Positions 39,558 through 44,267 of a stretch of DNA of 44,267 bases are shown here, one piece after another (within the stretch, counting starts at the first letter, position 1; each line of letters begins with the position of its first letter). The position numbers were made by a program, and so were the translations under genes. Source of the DNA: an uncultured Lewinella sp. (GTDB lineage: Bacteria > Bacteroidota > Bacteroidia > Chitinophagales > Saprospiraceae); the NCBI GenBank assembly GCA_913057725.1, contig CAJXOS010000041.1:1-44267 (forward strand), in the 5' to 3' direction. The notes beneath the pieces were generated by a model that was given only the letters and a program-made list of their open reading frames with translations, had not been told where the DNA came from and ran no database searches.

Positions 39558-40187
39558 TTAATTAATGGTGGTACTGAGATCAATTTGGTTAGCGATCTCC
39601 GAGCGTAATCGGTCATCATGACTTACGATTATCAGAGCTGCATCATTGACTACAGCTTCCTCTAGTAGGAGGTCAATTACATAAGAGCAGTTCTTATTGT
39701 CCAAGGCACTGGTAGGCTCGTCTGCTAAGATGACCCGAGGCCCATTCATGACAGAACGGGCGATGGTAGCCCGCTGTTTCTGCCCCATGCTTAATTGGTT
39801 GGGATACCGGTTTAGAACATCCCTTATGTTAAGTCGATTAGCTACCGCTATTGCCTTGTTCTTGCCAGCGGAATAAGGGGATAGAAGTAGGTTGTCCAGT
39901 ATAGACAAAGACTCGATGAAGTACGGCCGTTGATGGATAATGCCAATGTGATGACCTCGGTATTGATCCAGTTTCGGGCTAGACAGTTCAGACACTTGCT
40001 CACCTCCTATGGAGACGGATCCGGTAGTAGGTTTTCGCAGACCAGCGAGCAGATGCAACAGCGTGGTTTTTCCGCAACCAGATTCGCCATGAATCAGTAG
40101 TCCGTGCCCGGCCTCCACTTGGAGATCAGGAAATTCCATCTGTTTGATGGCTGGATACTGATAGCTAAGGTCGCTGGTCTGAACCAT
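39558..40187 (-). CDS. ABC transporter ATP-binding protein, LolD/MacB-like
   Basis: A 209-residue ATPase. Walker A is G-E-S-G-C-G-K-T-T at about 34-42, the Q-loop is H-Q-R near 85, the ABC signature is L-S-M-G-Q-K-Q-R near 134, and Walker B with the catalytic Glu is V-I-L-A-D-E-P-T-S-A-L-D near 151-162. The switch His is in V-S-H-D-D. The size is that of a single LolD-type domain. It pairs with the His-rich permease ten bases downstream, making an ABC module of the non-importing FtsX class. It lies 102 bases after the COG0523 stop, with a hairpin between them, so it may be co-transcribed with that gene or partly attenuated. Confidence 0.93.
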   Translation of the reverse strand: MVQTSDLSYQYPAIKQMEFPDLQVEAGHGLLIHGESGCGKTTLLHLLAGLRKPTTGSVSIGGEQVSELSSPKLDQYRGHHIGIIHQRPYFIESLSILDNLLLSPYSAGKNKAIAVANRLNIRDVLNRYPNQLSMGQKQRATIARSVMNGPRVILADEPTSALDNKNCSYVIDLLLEEAVVNDAALIIVSHDDRLRSEIANQIDLSTTIN

Positions 40188-40215
40188 CCGTAATTGATGT
40201 TTGAGCCTTAATATG

Positions 40216-40238
40216 ATGGTGGCCTATTGAGCCACCAT
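40216..40238 (-). terminator. Hairpin between COG0523 gene and ABC ATPase gene
   Basis: ATGGTGGC at 40216-40223 pairs with GCCACCAT at 40231-40238 around a seven-base loop. It lies downstream of the COG0523 stop and upstream of the ABC ATPase start. No strong T-tract follows on the minus strand, so it may act as an attenuator or RNA-processing signal instead of a full terminator. Confidence 0.4.
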
Positions 40239-40289
40239 TCTGGTACCTTACTGATTCTCGCAGCTGAATTCGACAATCGGCAAAATGGG

Positions 40290-41522
40290 TTATGATCGAG
40301 CAGGATAAGCTCTTGGGACAGGCCATGAGTCCTCATAGCCTCTTGTCCATCGTCCATCACTTAATTCTCTATCCTTGGCTAAGCAGGCATCCAATTCCTT
40401 ACGGATCTTTTCTTCGTCCATATCTTGGCCAATGAATACGATTTCCGTCTTGCGATCGCCAAAGTCACTATCCCAATCAGATTCAATGAGCTTTTGATTA
40501 TCTACAAAACTGGCATAGCGAGAACGCTCGCTAAAAGGCATACTGCACCACCAAACACCAGCACTATCGGCCCGTAATGAACCACCGGCCTGGCCCCATA
40601 CTAATGCTTGACCCGGGCGAGAAGCTAACCAAAACAACCCCTTACTACGAATCACCGTGTGTGGGAACTTATGCTGCACGTAGTGCCAGAATCGAACTGG
40701 CTCAAAGGGCCTCCTAGTACGGTAGACAAACGAACCAATACCATACTCCTCTGTCTCTGGGGTATGTTCTTCTTTGTTCAATTCTTCTAGCCAGCCGGCA
40801 CTTTGTTCGGCTTCTTCGAAATCGAATAAACCCGTATTTAGGATAGCTTCAGGAGGTACCTTGCTAAAGCTGGATTCGATAATTTTGGCGGAAGGATTTA
40901 GCTTCTTAATCGCTGCTTTTAATACCCCCAGATGCGTCTCTTCAACAAGGTCAGTCTTGTTCACAATGATGACATTAGCAAACTCGATCTGATCAGTCAG
41001 TAAGTTTACGATGGTCCGGTAATCTCCGTCCATGTCCGTCAGGTTCCGATCCATCAAAGTCTCCGGGCTACCGAAGTCCTTGAAGAAATTGAAGGCGTCA
41101 ACCACGGTTACCATGGTGTCAACATAGCTGAAGCGAGAAAGGTCAATTCCGCTTTCTTCATCCACGAAGGAGAAGGTTTGTGCTACTGGGATTGGCTCAC
41201 TAATACCGGTACTTTCAATGAGTAAGTAGTCAAAGCGATCTTCTTTAGCTAAGCGCTCCACCTCAATCATCAGATCCTCGCGGAGGGTACAGCAAATACA
41301 ACCGTTGCTCATTTCTACCAACTTCTCCTCCGTACGGGAAAGCGTATTCTCACTTTTTACCAGTTCGGCATCCACATTCACCTCGCTCATGTCATTGACG
41401 ATTACGGCTACTTTAAGGCCTACTTTATTGTGCAGAACATGGTTGAGTAAGGTGGTTTTTCCGGCACCTAAAAAACCGCTTAAGACGGTTACTGGTAGCT
41501 TCTTGCTTATGGTAGCTGTCAT
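40290..41522 (-). CDS. COG0523/CobW-family GTPase, putative zinc metallochaperone
   Basis: A 410-residue G3E-family GTPase. G1 is S-G-F-L-G-A-G-K-T-T (15-24), the metal-binding motif C-I-C-C is at 75-78, an E-S-T-G-I-S-E-P-x-P block follows near 105, and N-K-T-D is the G4 motif near 187. The C-terminal CobW_C domain (about 265-395) contains R-R-P-F-E-P-V-R-F and W-L-A-S-R-P. Members of this subgroup (YciC/ZagA-like) deliver zinc to enzymes under deficiency. Two TGCAA-N5-TTGCA palindromes lie 78 and 113 bases upstream of the start, a good sign of Zur control. A second, partial COG0523 gene lies at the right window edge. Confidence 0.92.
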   Translation of the reverse strand: MTATISKKLPVTVLSGFLGAGKTTLLNHVLHNKVGLKVAVIVNDMSEVNVDAELVKSENTLSRTEEKLVEMSNGCICCTLREDLMIEVERLAKEDRFDYLLIESTGISEPIPVAQTFSFVDEESGIDLSRFSYVDTMVTVVDAFNFFKDFGSPETLMDRNLTDMDGDYRTIVNLLTDQIEFANVIIVNKTDLVEETHLGVLKAAIKKLNPSAKIIESSFSKVPPEAILNTGLFDFEEAEQSAGWLEELNKEEHTPETEEYGIGSFVYRTRRPFEPVRFWHYVQHKFPHTVIRSKGLFWLASRPGQALVWGQAGGSLRADSAGVWWCSMPFSERSRYASFVDNQKLIESDWDSDFGDRKTEIVFIGQDMDEEKIRKELDACLAKDRELSDGRWTRGYEDSWPVPRAYPARS

Positions 41523-41599
41523 GTTGAACTTTCTTCTTGTCTATTTGGATATTATTGGAGTCATTAAGAATCATCGCTATATGATCTTAATAAAGTAAA

Positions 41600-41614
41600 T
41601 GCAACTCTATTGCA
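41600..41614. promoter_or_regulatory. Putative Zur box 1, TGCAA-CTCTA-TTGCA
   Basis: A 5-5-5 palindrome, 78 bases upstream of the COG0523 start. Its core matches the other two boxes in this locus; only the outer bases (AAA left, AAT right) depart from symmetry. Assignment to Zur is inferred from the neighbouring genes. Confidence 0.5.
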
Positions 41615-41634
41615 AATATAATCAACTCTAATTC

Positions 41635-41655
41635 AAATGCAATATTGTTGCATTT
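41635..41655. promoter_or_regulatory. Putative Zur box 2, AAATGCAA-TATTG-TTGCATTT
   Basis: A perfect 8-5-8 palindrome, 113 bases upstream of the COG0523 start and 35 bases from box 1 (start to start, about three to four helical turns). It shares the AAATGCAA-N5-TTGCATTT form with the box at 43710-43734. Confidence 0.65.
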
Positions 41656-41705
41656 TTGATAGGATAACCGTTCTCTACCGTCCGTTTACTACAGTTAAGT
41701 GAGAA

Positions 41706-41727
41706 TGGCACTAGTAGGAAAGTGCCA
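41706..41727 (-). terminator. Short hairpin downstream of the CPYC flavoprotein gene
   Basis: TGGCAC at 41706-41711 pairs with GTGCCA at 41722-41727, about 60 bases beyond the flavoprotein stop. Only six pairs and no strong T-tract; weak. Confidence 0.3.
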
Positions 41728-41788
41728 CCTTGTCTAACTCATTATTTTTTCTTCGTGTATGGTAGACCAAGTATGAAGTTCCTTGGTC

Positions 41789-42694
41789 TCAGAACTCTTC
41801 TTCAGTCATTTCGTTATTCAACGCTGCTCCCGCTATGGTGCCCGTTGCAACCGCATGGGAAACAGCTCTTAGTGGACTTGAATTATCGCCACAAGCGAAG
41901 ATGCCGTCTACTGTCGTTTTTTGAAACATGTTGACGGTTAAGAAGCCTTGCTCAGTCAATTCACAGCCCAGTTGTTGTGGAATTTTGCAATGCTGTTCAA
42001 AATCCGGACGGGCATAAACTGCTTTAAGAGCAATGGCTGATTTATCGTTGAAAACAACTTGCTCAAGCGCACCTTCTTTGTGTTTTATATGGCTGATCTC
42101 TGTTTCAACTACCGGAATTTGGTGCTCGGCAAGTTTTTCCAGTTGCTCTTTCGATAGGGTCGACTTACCGTTTGTGAAAATCGTAAGATCCTTTGTCCAA
42201 TTGCGAATAAGTTGAGCATAGTGAAAGGCAATATCTCCATTGGCCAGAATGCCCGTTTTTTCATTCCGTACTTCATAGCCGTGGCAATACGGACAATGGA
42301 TAACTGATATACCCCAGCATGCCGAAAAGCCTTCAATGGCGGGCATTATATCCTTTATGCCAGTTGCAAAAATGAGCTTCTTTGTAGTAAAGACTTCATC
42401 ATTTTGCGTGGTAATGGAAAAAACATTTTCAGTTCTCGTTCCACGCTTCGCCAGGCCGTTTACGAAGCTTACTGTATCGTACTGAAGTAGTTGTTCTCTA
42501 GCTTTTTTTGCAATTACACCTGGTTCTTCACCATCTTGCGTAATGAAGTTGTGCGAGTGTGGTGTTTGTCGATTACATGGTAATCCACTGTCGATAATTA
42601 GAACCTTCCTCAAGGCTCGTCCTAATGCCATGGCTGCGGAAAGCCCTGCGTAACTACCACCGATAATTATTACCTCAAAATCATTCTTTGCCAT
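41789..42694 (-). CDS. NAD(P)/FAD-dependent thioredoxin-reductase-like oxidoreductase with CPYC active site
   Basis: A 301-residue flavoprotein of thioredoxin-reductase size. The FAD fold starts I-I-G-G-S-Y-A-G-L-S-A at about 10-20, the redox disulfide is C134-P-Y-C137-H-G-Y-E, and the late FAD motif is F-A-C-G-D-N near 263. Classical thioredoxin reductase has CAxC with a different context and a full NADPH fold; the C-P-Y-C-H-G-Y-E form resembles the GliT/HlmI-type dithiol oxidases and related bacterial enzymes. The usual G-x-G-x-x-A NADPH motif is weak (T-G-I-L-A-N-G-D-I-A near 147-156), so the electron donor is unclear. It lies 86 bases downstream of the small 69-residue gene on the same strand. 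Confidence 0.85.
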   Translation of the reverse strand: MAKNDFEVIIIGGSYAGLSAAMALGRALRKVLIIDSGLPCNRQTPHSHNFITQDGEEPGVIAKKAREQLLQYDTVSFVNGLAKRGTRTENVFSITTQNDEVFTTKKLIFATGIKDIMPAIEGFSACWGISVIHCPYCHGYEVRNEKTGILANGDIAFHYAQLIRNWTKDLTIFTNGKSTLSKEQLEKLAEHQIPVVETEISHIKHKEGALEQVVFNDKSAIALKAVYARPDFEQHCKIPQQLGCELTEQGFLTVNMFQKTTVDGIFACGDNSSPLRAVSHAVATGTIAGAALNNEMTEEEF

Positions 42695-42780
42695 TCGGTC
42701 TTCTTATGTGCGTGCTGCGAAAGGGTATAGAAAAGTGAGCGTAGCGAAAGCTAGTAAACCCGAGTATTTGGAGGTATAGG

Positions 42781-42990
42781 TTAAGCCGATCGACTGACTT
42801 CAACTCGCTTTAGCCACATAATGACGTTTCTCAGGTGTGCCTTACCGTAAAGCTTCACAAATTGCTGGGTCTCTTTGCTTTTAGCGTTTTCGTAGACTGC
42901 CAGGCGTTTTTGTGCAAACTCTGCGGTTAGTTTAATTCTGCAGTCGTTGACAATGCAGTCTCTCCATTCTTCAAAAGTCATCGGAATCAT
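42781..42990 (-). CDS. Small conserved-looking protein of unknown function
   Basis: A 69-residue cytosolic protein, M-I-P-M-T-F-E-E-W-R-D-C followed by V-N-D-C-R-I-K-L-T-A-E-F-A-Q-K-R-L-A-V-Y-E and a C-terminal helix Y-G-K-A-H-L-R-N-V-I-M-W-L-K. The pattern (E-E-W, then D-C-x-I-K-L-T, then K-R-L-x-V-Y) looks like a small family I have seen in Bacteroidetes, but I can give no function. Its start may be the ATG at 42990 or the second Met four codons in. It lies 27 bases downstream of the DUF1826 gene on the same strand, so it belongs to the putatively Zur-controlled unit. Confidence 0.6.
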   Translation of the reverse strand: MIPMTFEEWRDCIVNDCRIKLTAEFAQKRLAVYENAKSKETQQFVKLYGKAHLRNVIMWLKRVEVSRSA

Positions 42991-43017
42991 GTATTCTGTT
43001 TTTTGGGGTCTATTGGT

Positions 43018-43662
43018 CTACGACCAGAGATTATGAGATTCGTTGTTGTCAATTCTGAGAAGGAGTCTTTTCCCTTGCGTCTGCTCGATACTAGGGCTAC
43101 GATGTAATACAGGATTAGCGTCAGGGTAGAGTGCACCTTTCAGAATGACCACATCTCCAGTCTGGGCTTGTTGAATTAAGCCTTCATTCGCAACAATGTC
43201 CATATTGCTACGTCCGCCTTGATAGGCTTTCTGGTTTACCGCTTCATTCGGGAGCCAAAGCGTCCCTGGGCCAGCATAGGTGCAAAGTAGGCGTAGGTCA
43301 TTAATATCGGTATGAAACCGACGGCACATATTCGTGCTTACAGTGGCTAGGAGGAGACGAAAAGAGGATATCTCTGTTGATTTTTCAAACAGCTGAAGCA
43401 CTTCTAGTATATCGTCTAGTAGCGCTTGCTGTTCGGGGATTGTCTCCGCAAAATAGGTGCGCAGCGTTGCCGTGACTTCTGCAATTGACCCACTAGCTCG
43501 ACATTCGATTGACTGTTCCAGAATGTGATCGAGTTCCGTTTGAGTTGGTAATATTTCGCGTTCGTAGATGGCAATGTTTACCGGCTGCAAATGGATATCG
43601 CGAAGTATTTCAGGATCGTTTCCAATAGCAGCATTGGTGAACGGCGTTTTTGTCAGGTTCAT
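43018..43662 (-). CDS. DUF1826-family protein
   Basis: A 214-residue protein whose core C-R-R-F-H-T-D-I-N-D-L-R-L-L-C-T-Y-A-G-P-G-T-L-W-L-P (about 112-137) is the signature of DUF1826. Family members are repeatedly found beside COG0523 genes and Zur sites in bacteria, though their function is unknown. The H-x-D pair and a later H-R-S-P segment (V-L-H-R-S-P-S) recall 2-oxoglutarate/Fe(II) oxygenase-like metal sites, which is only a suggestion. The perfect 25-bp palindrome at 43710-43734 lies 47 bases upstream of the start. The small gene and the CPYC flavoprotein follow on the same strand. Confidence 0.85.
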   Translation of the reverse strand: MNLTKTPFTNAAIGNDPEILRDIHLQPVNIAIYEREILPTQTELDHILEQSIECRASGSIAEVTATLRTYFAETIPEQQALLDDILEVLQLFEKSTEISSFRLLLATVSTNMCRRFHTDINDLRLLCTYAGPGTLWLPNEAVNQKAYQGGRSNMDIVANEGLIQQAQTGDVVILKGALYPDANPVLHRSPSIEQTQGKRLLLRIDNNESHNLWS

Positions 43663-43709
43663 ATCTTCAACACTAATTCAATGTGATTGTAAATATAAGC
43701 CATTTAATC

Positions 43710-43734
43710 ACAAATGCAATAATGTTGCATTTGT
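43710..43734. promoter_or_regulatory. Putative Zur box 3, perfect 10-5-10 palindrome
   Basis: ACAAATGCAA, a five-base TAATG spacer, then the exact reverse complement TTGCATTTGT. It is 47 bases upstream of the DUF1826 gene, in the 136-base gap after the partial COG0523 gene. Same core as boxes 1 and 2. Confidence 0.7.
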
Positions 43735-43798
43735 AAAACGTGACCTGAATTGCTAATACAGGTTATTCGTATGACTTGGAGGTTGAAATAAGGAGTTG

Positions 43799-44267
43799 TT
43801 ACTTGATCAAGTGTCTACTTAACAGCTTTTCGATGGATTGTTTTTTTACATCTTTTCCGATAAAAACGATTTGGCTGATCCGCTCAGAGTCTGGTCCCCA
43901 GGGTGGGCCGTCTGTTAACACGAAGCTATCTCGTACAGATTGGATGACAACTCGAGTTGGGGTGTTGTTTACAGCGATTATTCCTTTGATTCGGTAGACT
44001 TGATGCCGGTAAAGTCGCGCTAGCCTCACTAATTCGTTGGCCAAGGTGTCTAGTCGGAATGGACGATCAAAAGACAAGGTAAAGGTTGTGATGTCATTGT
44101 GTCGATGTGAGCCAGTGGGAGCTTCTGCGGTCATTTGACTCGTTCGTTCATCGTGGAAAGGTCTAACCTCAAATATCTTATCTGTCGGAAATACACCATG
44201 ATCTCCACAAAGTATAGTAGCAGTTGGATGTATGCCCTTTAGCGTTTGAACCAGCCGATCAACCTCC
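43799..44267 (-). CDS. COG0523/CobW-family protein, C-terminal part, cut by the window edge
   Basis: The reading frame stays open to the last base of the window, so the gene extends beyond it and the internal Met at 44134 is not the start. The visible ~155 residues begin E-V-D-R-L-V-Q-T-L-K-G-I-H-P-T-A-T-I-L (end of the GTPase domain) and continue with a His-containing linker (G-S-H-R-H-N-D) and the CobW_C domain: F-D-R-P-F-R-L-D near the start, Y-R-I-K-G-I-I-A-V, and G-P-P-W-G-P-D-S-E-R-I-S-Q-I-V-F-I-G near the end. It is a second COG0523 paralogue, of a different subgroup from the one at 40290-41522. Box 3 lies just downstream, in front of DUF1826. Confidence 0.85.
   Translation of the reverse strand, partial: EVDRLVQTLKGIHPTATILCGDHGVFPTDKIFEVRPFHDERTSQMTAEAPTGSHRHNDITTFTLSFDRPFRLDTLANELVRLARLYRHQVYRIKGIIAVNNTPTRVVIQSVRDSFVLTDGPPWGPDSERISQIVFIGKDVKKQSIEKLLSRHLIK

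Overview
The window looks like a chromosomal segment from a marine or environmental Bacteroidota, most likely Saprospiria/Lewinella-like. The reasons are type IX secretion (T9SS) sorting domains at protein C-termini, TAnnTTTG-type promoter elements (for example TACCTTTG), weak Shine-Dalgarno sequences, a NagB/PIG-L fusion, a LytS/LytTR pair, an ECF sigma/anti-sigma pair and secreted TonB-domain proteins. The taxonomic call is an inference from these traits. I see no rRNA, tRNA, insertion sequence, phage gene or CRISPR array.

Layout. 0.07-0.95 kb: an OlsB/GlsB-like GNAT acyltransferase. 1.2-6.5 kb (+): a very tightly packed operon encoding two tiny membrane proteins, a heme-b ferric-reductase-like membrane protein fused to a Rieske domain, a membrane-anchored protein with an unusual Cys/His motif, an NhaP-type cation/proton antiporter, and a Rieske domain fused to a pyruvate-oxidase-like TPP enzyme. 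This is the best candidate for an undescribed redox system. 6.5-9.6 kb (-): a NagB/PIG-L fusion and a LacI-type regulator, with a perfect 24-bp palindrome at their promoter. 9.8-12.3 kb (-): an AlgI-like MBOAT and an AlgJ-like acetyltransferase. 12.6-16.8 kb: Der GTPase, a secreted protein, and an ECF sigma factor coupled to a chimeric anti-sigma/TonB protein. 17.2-19.5 kb (-): FeoB and FeoA with an operator-like palindrome. 19.7-25.1 kb (+): a T9SS-exported alpha/beta hydrolase, a secreted TonB-domain protein and a secreted dikinase-like protein. 25.2-30.4 kb: a LytS/LytTR two-component system, a small barrel-like protein, a lipoprotein-type amine oxidase and an amidohydrolase. 30.7-32.4 kb: an EAD11-like / membrane / TPR protein. 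32.5-35.4 kb (-): a T9SS subtilase split by a frameshift. 35.6-36.9 kb: a Tat-type sarcosine-oxidase-like flavoenzyme.

36.9-44.3 kb (-) reads as a zinc-limitation island. It holds two COG0523 (CobW-like) GTPases (one cut by the window edge), a DUF1826 protein, a CPYC flavoprotein, an ABC transporter with a His-rich loop, and an LCIB/theta-type carbonic anhydrase homologue. Three TGCAA-N5-TTGCA palindromes, proposed as Zur boxes, lie upstream of its transcription units.

Three themes recur: extracytoplasmic enzymes carried by T9SS or Sec/Tat, metal homeostasis (Feo and the zinc island), and redox proteins. A family of short intergenic repeats recurs at gene ends in both orientations.
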